Assembly (NCBI RefSeq): GCF_047302465.1
Contig: NZ_CP178621.1
Location: 2,666,001 to 2,730,000 of the forward strand
Length of the DNA: 64,000 nucleotides
Direction: 5' to 3'
Origin: JACMRP01 sp047302465
GTDB taxonomy: Bacteria; Bdellovibrionota; Bdellovibrionia; Bdellovibrionales; Bdellovibrionaceae
This document shows positions 1-8,199 of the stretch, piece after piece; positions within the stretch are counted from its first letter, which is position 1, and every line of letters begins with the position of its first letter. The translations under genes and the position numbers were made by a program. A model generated the notes under the pieces. The model was not told the origin of the DNA, ran no database searches, and saw only the letters and a list, made by a program, of their open reading frames with translations.

Positions 1-2178
1 AAAATATTTCAAGAATTTCCTGGCGCACTAAAGAGTGATGGCAGCTTAGTTTTTTGGAGTGACATGACGCCCTTTGATCCGACAGTACTGGATCTAAATT
101 CGGAGATTGTAGATGCGGCCGGATCCAAGAATGATTTCTCTGTTTTAAAATCGAATGGTGATGTTTGGACCTGGGGCTGGTCTTATGGACAAGAAACTAT
201 AATGGCCACCAATGCGCAAAAAATATTTTGGAACAACTCTGATGCGTTTGCGGCTCTTAAAAATGATGGCTCAGTCGTTGCTTGGGGCGACCTCGGCCGT
301 GGCGGTGACACCGCTATTGTTGCGCCAGACTTAGCAAGTAATGTCGTTAATGTGTTTACAAAAACTGACGCCTTTGCAGCGCTCAAAGCCAATGGCTCCA
401 TCGTTGCCTGGGGTGATGCCTCTGTTGGCGGAGACATCAGCGCCATCAGTGCACTTGTAAATACAAACGTTCAAACAGTCGTCAGCAACGAGTACGCCTT
501 TGCTGCTCTCAAAAATGACGGCAGTGTTTTTACCTGGGGTGACTCCGCATTAGGAGGCGACACCAGTTTGGTGGCAGCAAGTCTTTCTAGTGGTGTTCAA
601 GAAATCATCCCCGCAACAGAATCCGGTTTTGCAGTCCTTAAAACCAACGGGTCCGTCGTAACTTGGGGAAGTGCTCATCTAAACATTCCAGGTGGTATGG
701 CTGCGGCGCTCAGCACGGGTGTTGTTAAAGTTGTTGCCACGGATTGGTCTTTTGCTGCTCTGAAGTCAGATGGCTCTGTCGTGAGCTGGGGAAGAAACAC
801 TTACATGACGGACTGGACGACGGCACAACCAAAAGTTGCAAGCCAAGTGGTCGCGCTCGTCAGTAACAAAGACCAATTCCTTGCGCTTAAAAGCAACGGG
901 GCCGTCGTTGGTTGGGGTATGTTCGGTGAAGCTCCTACTGGCGAAGATATCGAGACCCAGCTTGCATCCGGAGTAACACAAATTCTTTCTGACAATATCG
1001 CCACTTTTATGGCGCGTAAAAGTGACGGGACTTACATCACCTTTGACTCGATCTACTACACTCTGACAGATACAGCCCTTGCAGAAAGACTGCCTTCTAA
1101 ACCGAAATCCGCAGCAGTTGCAGGAGACGTTGTTGGCTTTGTCATGGAAGATGGTTCTGTCAGTTTTAGGGGGCACGGTCCCGCCTATGGGGATTCCTTC
1201 AACGTCGCTGCCCAAATTTCGTCGGGCGTAAAAAAACTCTATGGCAATGACGAAGCCATGGCGGCCATTAAGAACGATGGCTCGGTTGTCGTCTGGGGTA
1301 CTGGCGATTCAACTGACACAGCTGCCGTCGCAGCTCAACTGACTTCCGGAGTTGAAAGCATTTACAAAACCGCTCGTGCTTTTGCAGCATTGAAAACCAA
1401 TGGATCCCTGATTGTTTGGGGAGATGCCGGCTGGGGCGGCAATACCGTTGCTGTTGCCGCAAGTTTGACTTCCGGGGTTGTGAAGGTTGCAGCTTCAGAT
1501 GGCGCGTTTGCGGTTCTCAAAGCCGATGGCTCAGTCATCACTTGGGGAAGCAATTTTTATGGCGCCGATAAGTCTGCCGTTGCAGGGGCTGTCTCTTCGG
1601 GGGTTACAGAAATTGTAGCGGGTCTTCAAGACTTTGCTGCTATCAAAGCCGATGGCACTGTTGTTAGCTGGGGAACTGGCCCTGGTGAAGACTCCAGTAT
1701 GGTGACTGCAGATTTAGTCAATGTGGTCAGCGTTGTTGCTTCACGCTCCGGATTCTCTACCGCCTTTGCTGCTCTTCGCGCCGATGGCTCTGTCATCACT
1801 TGGGGTGATAGTTTCCAAGGTGGAGACTCTTCGGGGGCGACCGCAAAAATTTCTTCTGGGGTCAAAAGCGTCGTTGGTTTTAGTGGCGGTTTTGTCGCGC
1901 TCAAAACGGATGATAGCATCGTTGGGTGGTCGGACCCATGGATGCCGTTGATAGAAACCACGGGTGTTGAGTCTGTTGTTGGAGTCGGTGACGACTTTGT
2001 CATACACAAAAAGGACGGCTCTATGACGACAGGGATGAGTCTCTTCTATGGCGATCCGTATACTCCACTGATAGAAGCTGGTGGCGTGGAAGCCATTGCC
2101 GTGGATAATGGCTTTATCTACATCCGCAAGGATGGTGCCTTGCTTGGGAAAATTCCACGCACCTTTATCGAGATGTAA
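1..2178 (+). CDS. RCC1-type repeat protein, 5' end outside window
   Basis: The frame is open from base 1, and the first codons already encode a repeat unit (ALKSDGSLVFWSD), so the start lies upstream and the first internal ATG at 64 is not the true start. The visible part is about 18 units of roughly 40 residues. Each centres on a core such as FAALKNDGSVVAWG, followed by a variable stretch ending in a SGV-type turn. This pattern matches RCC1 / Alpha-tubulin suppressor repeats, which fold as seven-bladed propellers; 18 units would be more than one propeller. The last units are degenerate (FVIHKKDGSMTTGMS). Localisation cannot be judged because the N-terminus is missing. Bacterial RCC1 proteins are often surface or secreted interaction modules, but no partner is visible here. 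It converges on the next gene, with only 4 bases between the stop codons. Confidence 0.85.
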   Translation, partial: KIFQEFPGALKSDGSLVFWSDMTPFDPTVLDLNSEIVDAAGSKNDFSVLKSNGDVWTWGWSYGQETIMATNAQKIFWNNSDAFAALKNDGSVVAWGDLGRGGDTAIVAPDLASNVVNVFTKTDAFAALKANGSIVAWGDASVGGDISAISALVNTNVQTVVSNEYAFAALKNDGSVFTWGDSALGGDTSLVAASLSSGVQEIIPATESGFAVLKTNGSVVTWGSAHLNIPGGMAAALSTGVVKVVATDWSFAALKSDGSVVSWGRNTYMTDWTTAQPKVASQVVALVSNKDQFLALKSNGAVVGWGMFGEAPTGEDIETQLASGVTQILSDNIATFMARKSDGTYITFDSIYYTLTDTALAERLPSKPKSAAVAGDVVGFVMEDGSVSFRGHGPAYGDSFNVAAQISSGVKKLYGNDEAMAAIKNDGSVVVWGTGDSTDTAAVAAQLTSGVESIYKTARAFAALKTNGSLIVWGDAGWGGNTVAVAASLTSGVVKVAASDGAFAVLKADGSVITWGSNFYGADKSAVAGAVSSGVTEIVAGLQDFAAIKADGTVVSWGTGPGEDSSMVTADLVNVVSVVASRSGFSTAFAALRADGSVITWGDSFQGGDSSGATAKISSGVKSVVGFSGGFVALKTDDSIVGWSDPWMPLIETTGVESVVGVGDDFVIHKKDGSMTTGMSLFYGDPYTPLIEAGGVEAIAVDNGFIYIRKDGALLGKIPRTFIEM

Positions 2179-2182
2179 GGCC

Positions 2183-3073
2183 CTAAAACTCGAAGCCGTA
2201 AGACACTGTATAAGACGTCACCTTGAGGGGTCTTATGTCATTCGCGGGCTGAAAGGACCAGACGTTGAAGCGGAGCGCCTGATATCCTAGCGCAAGGCCT
2301 AAGCCGCCAAAGCCTGGTGGTACTGCTGCATATCCGTCATTGCCACCACATTTAAAGCTGCTGTCACCCAACTGACCACCTGTCAAACTTACCTTGTGGC
2401 AGGCGTCACCAATACCGTTAAAAACTAAGAAATAGGGATTAATGCGGAATTTACCTACGCGGAAAACCATTTGTAAACCCGTCAAGACACCTATGCCTGA
2501 CGGATCGAATTTCACATCACTAGGTGTCGGCCCCGATCCCACTTGATCGTAATTGAGGCTTGATTGAAATGAGTAGTATCCAGGTCCCCCAAAAACGCCA
2601 AGGGCGAATGTGGATTTGGCGTCACCCACTAACCGATATTGAGCTGCTGCAAAAGCGGCGGCTCCACTAGCTTTGAAATCCGTGTAACGAACTGTCGCAG
2701 CCGAATCATAAGTGATATTAAATTCACCAGTTTGAGAAGAACCGGTTACGTAGAAAAAGTAACTAAGATCTTTTTTCGAGGGAAATGTCAGCCCAAAGCC
2801 TGCACTCTGGCCCTTTGAAACTCCTGAATAGTTTGCAACAGGAGTCGTAGTGTCCGTCACGCCTGGCTTATTTATAAGTTCGGTTTGAATCGTCCCATAC
2901 TGTGGAGTCACTTCATTTTGCCCCCCATCGAGGCTTGGAAACGGTGCCGACAAAATCAGAGACTCCAACGCGGCATTGGCGATATCAACGCCCATAGTTG
3001 GATGAGCCTGTGCCGGTTTCTCTAAAAGTAAGAATGCTATTGTCGTAAAGATAAAAGGAAAATTCTTAGGCAT
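2183..3073 (-). CDS. Predicted outer-membrane beta-barrel protein
   Basis: A 296-residue protein starting at the ATG whose A is shared with the stop codon of the upstream cyclase gene (TGATG), which implies translational coupling. A longer frame starts at 3100 but would put ten extra residues ahead of the signal peptide. The N-terminus (MPKNFPFIFTTIAFLLLEKPAQA) is a signal peptide cut near residue 23. The mature part alternates hydrophobic and polar residues, is rich in Gly and aromatic residues, and ends in YTVSYGFEF. A terminal Phe is typical of BAM-inserted barrels. No enzyme motif was seen. Its coupling to a membrane cyclase suggests that the two are made together, but the function is unknown. 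Confidence 0.7.
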   Translation of the reverse strand: MPKNFPFIFTTIAFLLLEKPAQAHPTMGVDIANAALESLILSAPFPSLDGGQNEVTPQYGTIQTELINKPGVTDTTTPVANYSGVSKGQSAGFGLTFPSKKDLSYFFYVTGSSQTGEFNITYDSAATVRYTDFKASGAAAFAAAQYRLVGDAKSTFALGVFGGPGYYSFQSSLNYDQVGSGPTPSDVKFDPSGIGVLTGLQMVFRVGKFRINPYFLVFNGIGDACHKVSLTGGQLGDSSFKCGGNDGYAAVPPGFGGLGLALGYQALRFNVWSFQPANDIRPLKVTSYTVSYGFEF

Positions 3074-5211
3074 CACTTCGACAATCCTGTGACTGACCAC
3101 CAGACTTGCAAGTTTTCTTTACCTTTAACTTTGATAGGCTCTAGCGAAGTGGCCATAACGATGTCTTTGATTTTTTCATACATCACATCTGTGACAATCA
3201 GCTGTTGCTTCTTTGCAATAGACTCGGCTCTTTGAGCGGTGTTAACGGTGTCACCAATCACAGTGTACTCCATGTGATCTGGGCTGCCGAGACTTCCCGC
3301 GATCATAGGACCTGTATTGATTCCGATGCCAATGCCGATTTCTGAATAACCATTGCTTTCAAGCTCTTTATTCCAGCGAGCCATCTCTTCAAGCATGGCA
3401 AGGGCTGCCGTCACGGCTCTCTTTTCTGCTTCAGCAATAGGATGCGGAACTCCCCACACGACCATCATATTGTCACCGATGAACTTATCGATAACGCCGC
3501 CGTGGGACTTCACGATTTTCACCATACGCTCAAAGAATTGATTCAATAGTTTAACAATCTCTTCTGGTGTCGTCTTTTCTGCGAGTGATGTAAATCCACG
3601 AATGTCTGCGAACATAATCACCGCATTCACATTCGTACCTTCAACACGAACGTCAGACTCATTGCCGTCCAATATTTTTTCTGCGATTTGCGAATCAACG
3701 TACTTACGGAAAGTCTTTTCGACTTTCTCACGGCGTTCTAGCCCAACACCCATACGATTAATGGCATGACCAAGTCCGCCGATTTCGTCTTTCGAGAAGA
3801 CTTTTACTTTGGCATCGAATTGGCCTTTTTCGATAAGGGCCACTTTATCTACGATTTCAGTAATAGGTTCAATAAATGCATGAGCGATGATTTTTCCAAG
3901 ATGCAACGCCAAGAAGAATGAAATCCCCCAGAATACCAAATAGCTTTCAAGGCTTGAGATCGCAGAGGAAGAAGGCATTTGGCCATACAGAAGTGGCGCC
4001 CCCAAATTACTCCAGCTTGAAACCACGTAAGAAATCAAAAACGGAATGGTCGCAGCAAGGCCAATCCAACGCAAAGATGCCACAAGACTTTTGCGCGAGC
4101 GCAAGAAGCTAATCATCAAAGAACCAATCGTCGCATACAGTAAGAAGGACGAGAAGATCAACAGACCGTATCTGATGTCGGCTTCTTCAATCGTTGGCGC
4201 GATAGTCCCCACGAAAAGCAAAGTCGTAAACGCAATCAAAAAGCGCGTTCCCGGAGAGAACGTCGCAAGCTTTTTCGCAAGGATAGTCCCACTAAAGACA
4301 AAGTAAAATATTTTTCCAATAAAGCGCAAAACCGGACCGTAGATTTTAGAAAGAATCGGATCAAATAAGAAAAACACTTGGATCGCCATGAAGAGCAACA
4401 AGGCCCCTAGCGGCAAAGCCTTCCCCGTCTGCCAAAAGCGAAGCGCTAACAACGGCGGTACAAAAAGCACAAGCAGTGGTGTCCATATTTTTAAGTCATG
4501 CCAATCGTTCAAAGCCTCGATTTTGCGATAACCAAGAATCAAAGCAAAACACCAAATGATAAACACTAACCCCAAGCTGAGTGCCAGTGGGTAAGCCAAT
4601 GCCAACACATAGGCCATTAGGTACAGCTTCTTCTGTCCGGTTTCAGCTTGGTCAAAATAGGTATTGAACAGGTTTTCATTTTTATCTTGATGGCCAGTTT
4701 CAAAATGTTTTGCTGCCAACAACAACAATGGACGTGGATCGTTGGGTGCAGCTTGAATCGCACCTTGCAAAGCTTCGATTTGTTTCTCAGGCTCGCCAAG
4801 GCGTTCGTAGATTTGATTGATCATCAGGTAATCGCTGATGCTTTTGTCTTTCTTGACTTCCACTTCTCGTAAGATAGGAACAAGGTCTTTGACTTGGGCC
4901 ACTTCTAAAAGTTTTGGAACAATCGAAAGGATTTTAGAGTCTTCAAAGATCTCTTTAGCCTGTAATGCATAGTGGTCAATGTTCTGCTCTGAACGCATGC
5001 ATTTGACGATGGTTTGCAATGCTAGAAGATCACTAGAATCTTTTTCGTAAACGGAGTTTGCTAGCGGCACGATAGAAGCGCAGGATTTCTGCCCGACGTC
5101 TTTTTGCAACTGCTCTTTCAAAATAGCCAACTCCTCGGCGGGTGCAGACCACGCAAGCGAGGTTTGAAAAACAAGCAGAGCTAAAATGAGAAAACTCTTA
5201 AGAAAAACCAC
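3073..5211 (-). CDS. Membrane-bound class III adenylate/guanylate cyclase
   Basis: A 712-residue sensor cyclase. Residues 1-23 are a signal peptide, about 25-180 are helical and TPR-like, about 195-450 hold several hydrophobic segments, about 450-510 form a HAMP linker, and the C-terminal 200 residues are a class III cyclase. Both metal aspartates are present (FADIRGF and IGD). The purine-selecting positions read Lys (DKFIGD) and Thr (YTVIGD), the adenylate-type pattern, and the transition-state Asn and Arg (TVNTAQR) are kept, so it should be active and make cAMP. The start codon is GTG and has no clear ribosome-binding site. It lies in the 3' arm of a strong hairpin (see 5200-5234). No in-frame alternative would keep the signal peptide. 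The gene overlaps the barrel gene by one base. Confidence 0.88.
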   Translation of the reverse strand: MVFLKSFLILALLVFQTSLAWSAPAEELAILKEQLQKDVGQKSCASIVPLANSVYEKDSSDLLALQTIVKCMRSEQNIDHYALQAKEIFEDSKILSIVPKLLEVAQVKDLVPILREVEVKKDKSISDYLMINQIYERLGEPEKQIEALQGAIQAAPNDPRPLLLLAAKHFETGHQDKNENLFNTYFDQAETGQKKLYLMAYVLALAYPLALSLGLVFIIWCFALILGYRKIEALNDWHDLKIWTPLLVLFVPPLLALRFWQTGKALPLGALLLFMAIQVFFLFDPILSKIYGPVLRFIGKIFYFVFSGTILAKKLATFSPGTRFLIAFTTLLFVGTIAPTIEEADIRYGLLIFSSFLLYATIGSLMISFLRSRKSLVASLRWIGLAATIPFLISYVVSSWSNLGAPLLYGQMPSSSAISSLESYLVFWGISFFLALHLGKIIAHAFIEPITEIVDKVALIEKGQFDAKVKVFSKDEIGGLGHAINRMGVGLERREKVEKTFRKYVDSQIAEKILDGNESDVRVEGTNVNAVIMFADIRGFTSLAEKTTPEEIVKLLNQFFERMVKIVKSHGGVIDKFIGDNMMVVWGVPHPIAEAEKRAVTAALAMLEEMARWNKELESNGYSEIGIGIGINTGPMIAGSLGSPDHMEYTVIGDTVNTAQRAESIAKKQQLIVTDVMYEKIKDIVMATSLEPIKVKGKENLQVWWSVTGLSK

Positions 5212-5234
5212 GTTATGTTATCGACATAACGTGG
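5200..5234 (-). terminator. Terminator-like hairpin overlapping the cyclase start codon
   Basis: On the minus strand, an 11-bp perfect stem (CCACGTTATGT and its complement) closes a CGATA loop and is followed directly by TTTTTCTT. This is a canonical intrinsic terminator for the secreted-protein gene at 5327-5815. The GTG start of the cyclase lies inside the 3' arm, so the element could also act as an attenuator or start-codon mask for that gene. Confidence 0.75.
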
Positions 5235-5326
5235 CTTTCGATAAAGGACGGATTTAAGGAAATGTCGCTGGTCGTTGGTCGCTTTTCAGGACCAAGGACC
5301 TTCAGAAATGGCCTGCTATGCTCGAG

Positions 5327-5815
5327 TTATTCGCTGACATTTTGGCAGAATGGAGCAGGAAGCTCTGTAAGCAAAAACTTGTCGTCTCCGCCAGCAATTG
5401 CTTCTAGGATACGAGTTTCAGTCTCGCCATCGCCGTCGCAGCCGCCTTCAAGAACGAAGTTGTTGTTTTCAATCGCAAGTCTGCCATCATTTGCCTTACT
5501 CAATTGAACCGACCCACCATCGCACTCGATGTAGCAACGGTTATTGTCTTCACAAACAAAGTACGCGCGATAGTTAGTGAATTGATGTTTATGGCCTTTA
5601 AGAGTCACCTCGACGCTCATAATTTTTGTACCGTCGTTGTTCTTTTCAAGTTTTGCCTGAAACTTTTGAACGGTTTGCTTTGGCGCTGACTTTAAGTGAG
5701 CGGTGCTGTATTCGCGGCCGTAGCAAACAGGTTGCTCGGGGGTTACCTTAGCAAAGATATCGCCAGCTAGAGCGTATTGAGAAAATAGAAGAAGGCCCAA
5801 GACGAGGGATTTCAT
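5327..5815 (-). CDS. Secreted protein of unknown function
   Basis: 162 residues with a clear signal peptide (MKSLVLGLLLFSQYALAGD). AAGGAG lies 5 bases before the ATG. The mature part has six cysteines, including a YVFCED...CYIECDGG cluster and a GGCDGDGE turn, which suggests disulfides in the periplasm or outside the cell. I do not recognise a family. It reads toward the cyclase gene but is separated from it by 115 bases and the hairpin at 5200-5234. It is divergent from the gene at 5999 across a 183-base spacer that must hold both promoters. Confidence 0.75.
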   Translation of the reverse strand: MKSLVLGLLLFSQYALAGDIFAKVTPEQPVCYGREYSTAHLKSAPKQTVQKFQAKLEKNNDGTKIMSVEVTLKGHKHQFTNYRAYFVCEDNNRCYIECDGGSVQLSKANDGRLAIENNNFVLEGGCDGDGETETRILEAIAGGDDKFLLTELPAPFCQNVSE

Positions 5816-5998
5816 AGAAGCTCCTTATTAAAAAGACAAAGCTGTTGTTTATAGCCCACTTCTTTAGCACGCCCGACCCCGCGCACAAGTCTTTTCTTGG
5901 AAACATCCCTCTCCTGGTTCCGCAGGCCCCTTTTGACACCGCCAAGATTGGCCCGGGCCTTGCTAAAGGACCTTTCCGAACCTTGATGGGAGGGATTC

Positions 5999-6988
5999 AT
6001 GAAAGTAAAACTACTCAGTCTATTGGCTTTATCTACTCTATTCTCTGCAACCGCCATGGGGATGAGCCGCGGACTACCTAAAATCGAAAATCAAAATGTT
6101 TATGATTCAAAAGTTGTCGCTAACTTTAATTTGCGCGCAACCGATGGGAGCGTTCTAAAGTTTTCGACATACAATAGCCAAGTTGGAAGTAACCTTAAAT
6201 ATCTACCACCAGAGAAAAATGCCAACTATTCAATTTGTGAAGGCACTGGTAAAAAAACGGATATCGATCTTTTCATTAAAGTCTCAGATATCTCGATCAA
6301 ACTCTTGCAACAAAAGCGCAGTTTAACTTCTGCTGAGACTGCACTAATTCAAAAAACTCCACGTTGCGCTCCGTATTTGTCACCGTTAAATACAATCGGT
6401 CTCATTTTAGCTCCAGAACAGCCTGCAGACGTACGTGAGGAAATCTCTAGTTTGACTTTAAAAGCCGACAAAAAGACCGGCAACTTCCTTTTGGTCAATA
6501 CTGATAGTGGCAAATCTGCTGCATTCAAAATCAGCAGTGACTTGAAAGATCTAAAAATTAGAGAGCTTCGTGATTTCACAAAAGTGCAAATCTTAGCTTC
6601 TCAATCTGGCCAAAATGCTGCTATCAAATTCGCCCTCGAGAGTATCGATACTGACGAACCTAGCCACCACAGCAGTGTTGAACGTTGTGACTATATTCAC
6701 TCAGAAAGACAATGCCGCTGGGATCGTGAAACTAAAGAAGAAAAATGTGAATACATCACGATCACAGAACCAGGCGAGCGTCGTGTTGAAAGAACTTCTC
6801 AGACGACTGCTTATGACTTGAGAATCGACATTGTCGATATCCAAAACCGAGTCCTTGCAACAGGCAAAGTCAGAGACCTTGAATTTGACTACGACAGTGA
6901 CGAAGGTACTTGCTACCCGATCCACGGTGGCCACTATGGTGGACACCACGGGGGCTATGACGACAGAGATCGTCCTCCCCGTTACTAA
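5999..6988 (+). CDS. Secreted protein with His/Gly-rich tail, unknown function
   Basis: 329 residues, with GGGAGGG ahead of the ATG and a signal peptide ending near residue 22 (FSATAMG). The middle is unremarkable. Around residues 225-265 there is a cysteine-containing, highly charged stretch (CDYIHSERQCRWDRETKEE) that could form a disulfide loop. The last 30 residues are rich in His, Gly and Tyr (GGHYGGHHGGYDDRDRPPRY), a composition able to bind divalent metals. No known domain was recognised. It is a single gene closed by the terminator at 6999-7032. Confidence 0.75.
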   Translation: MKVKLLSLLALSTLFSATAMGMSRGLPKIENQNVYDSKVVANFNLRATDGSVLKFSTYNSQVGSNLKYLPPEKNANYSICEGTGKKTDIDLFIKVSDISIKLLQQKRSLTSAETALIQKTPRCAPYLSPLNTIGLILAPEQPADVREEISSLTLKADKKTGNFLLVNTDSGKSAAFKISSDLKDLKIRELRDFTKVQILASQSGQNAAIKFALESIDTDEPSHHSSVERCDYIHSERQCRWDRETKEEKCEYITITEPGERRVERTSQTTAYDLRIDIVDIQNRVLATGKVRDLEFDYDSDEGTCYPIHGGHYGGHHGGYDDRDRPPRY

Positions 6989-6998
6989 AAAACACCAG

Positions 6999-7032
6999 AC
7001 CCAGGGCTCACTCCCTGGGTTTTTTCTTTTTT
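6999..7032 (+). terminator. Intrinsic terminator
   Basis: An 8-bp stem (ACCCAGGG / CCCTGGGT) with a CTCACT loop, followed by a long T-rich run. It lies 11 bases after the stop of the His/Gly-rich secreted protein gene. Confidence 0.9.
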
Positions 7033-7049
7033 ACTCAATCAATATATCA

Positions 7050-7068
7050 TGGTGACCATTGGTCACCA
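7050..7068. promoter_or_regulatory. Perfect palindrome, candidate operator
   Basis: TGGTGACC and its exact complement flank ATT, about 95 bases upstream of the ATG at 7162. The preceding gene already has a terminator and there is no T run here, so an operator is more likely than a second terminator. The regulator is unknown. Confidence 0.4.
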
Positions 7069-7161
7069 ATATTCAGGTTCATTTCTAAGATTTCACAACA
7101 CTTATTTTTTTCTTTAGGTATCTTCCGGGGCATTGAAAACAACAAATCCAAGGAGATTCCA

Positions 7162-7668
7162 ATGAACAAATTCGTACTTTTCACTACTGCCCTAATGATG
7201 ACTGTTGCCGCTCATGCAAAATCTGTTGCGCCAACAAAAGAGAAAATTAGCCCTGCTACTATCGATCAAACAATTCGCTTAGCTGATTCTGACGACAATG
7301 TTGTTAAAAAGAAAATCAGCATCGTCGTTGTAGACCATGGCTTAAGCACAGATGTAAGCCCTCGCTATTCCGTTTACTTGGGCTATAACAGCATGGCTGA
7401 AATGGGCAACCTGAGTGCCGCTTACTTAATCACCAATCAAGCCTACTCCAACGTCAAAGCGAAAAGAACTTCCGCCGGCATCTACGAAGTTAGCTACACC
7501 GAATATCGTGAGGAGCAAGGCATGGTGACAGTGACTCAAAGAATCGACGCGACAGCAGCGTTCTCGGCTGACAAAAAACAACGTGCAAACTGCAACGAAG
7601 GATTCTGCGATGGCTATATCAAAGCTGATATCTCTTTAACAGAGTCCGTATCTTCGGATAACTACTAG
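7162..7668 (+). CDS. Small secreted protein, unknown function
   Basis: 168 residues, with AAGGAG 6 bases before the ATG and a signal peptide (MNKFVLFTTALMMTVAAHAK). The mature part begins with a Lys-rich, possibly flexible stretch and then alternates in a way that suggests beta strands. Two cysteines close together (CNEGFC) near residue 148 could form one disulfide. No family was recognised. It stands alone, behind the palindrome at 7050-7068 and a spacer of about 90 bases. Confidence 0.75.
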   Translation: MNKFVLFTTALMMTVAAHAKSVAPTKEKISPATIDQTIRLADSDDNVVKKKISIVVVDHGLSTDVSPRYSVYLGYNSMAEMGNLSAAYLITNQAYSNVKAKRTSAGIYEVSYTEYREEQGMVTVTQRIDATAAFSADKKQRANCNEGFCDGYIKADISLTESVSSDNY

Positions 7669-7818
7669 CCCTAACTTGAGCCAAGAAAGTGTCTCAGAAA
7701 GAGTCACTTTCTATCCCACCTTGGGGCGAGAGGAATTGGGTTCGAAACACGTCTTATATATAAAGATGGCGAAATCTTTCTCATGTAAGTACGTGGATTC
7801 AGCCCTAAGGGGGTAGTT

Positions 7819-8061
7819 ATGAGAATCGGAACCTTGATCCTGCTCGCTCTTCTAATTACAAGCGTCAGCTTTGCGGAAGATCGTCTGGACAAAATACCTT
7901 CAATGTCAGGTCAGATTGAAATTATGGATCAGTTGGGTTTGGTAGAGGATAAACTCCCTGCCGAGCAAGTGCGCATCCCAACAGCTGCGAAAAGCAAAAA
8001 GGCAGCGCCTGAGAAAATAAAAATACACCACCTAGCAGATATAATGACTATGGGTGATTAA
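7819..8061 (+). CDS. Very small exported protein
   Basis: 80 residues, with AAGGGGG 6 bases ahead of the ATG and a signal peptide (MRIGTLILLALLITSVSFAE), leaving a mature chain of about 60 residues. The mature part is charged, with a Lys/Ala-rich middle (AAKSKKAAPEKIKIHH), and has no cysteine. The good ribosome-binding site, the signal peptide and the terminator directly behind it support a real gene. Function unknown. Confidence 0.7.
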   Translation: MRIGTLILLALLITSVSFAEDRLDKIPSMSGQIEIMDQLGLVEDKLPAEQVRIPTAAKSKKAAPEKIKIHHLADIMTMGD

Positions 8062-8064
8062 ACC

Positions 8065-8097
8065 AAAAGGCTGTGATGATCTCACAGCCTTTTTTTT
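8065..8097 (+). terminator. Intrinsic terminator
   Basis: A 10-bp perfect stem (AAGGCTGTGA / TCACAGCCTT), loop TGATC, then about seven T. It closes the 80-residue exported protein gene. Confidence 0.93.
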
Positions 8098-8114
8098 CGT
8101 TTCGATCACCACGA

Positions 8115-8154
8115 GCGCTGCAAAAATGCAGCACCACTGATTTTTTTGCAGCAC
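8115..8154. promoter_or_regulatory. Cluster of GCTGCA / TGCAGC half-sites upstream of the regulator gene
   Basis: GCTGCA-AAAA-TGCAGC forms a palindrome at 8117-8132. The right half extends to TGCAGCAC, and an identical TGCAGCAC occurs again at 8147-8154, 20 bases on, so the two lie on about the same helical face. The sites lie 45-85 bases before the ATG at 8200, as expected for an autoregulated promoter. A TTGACA at 8162 could be the -35 element. Confidence 0.45.
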
Positions 8155-8199
8155 GTTGTGGTTGACAATCCCTTGTCCACAGCGGGTAATACCGTTTCC

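Noticed and set aside
8146..8199. In-frame TTG start adding 18 residues to the TIGR02147 regulator
   Set aside because: The extension overlaps the half-site cluster, and the paralogue at 62283 begins exactly at the inner ATG.
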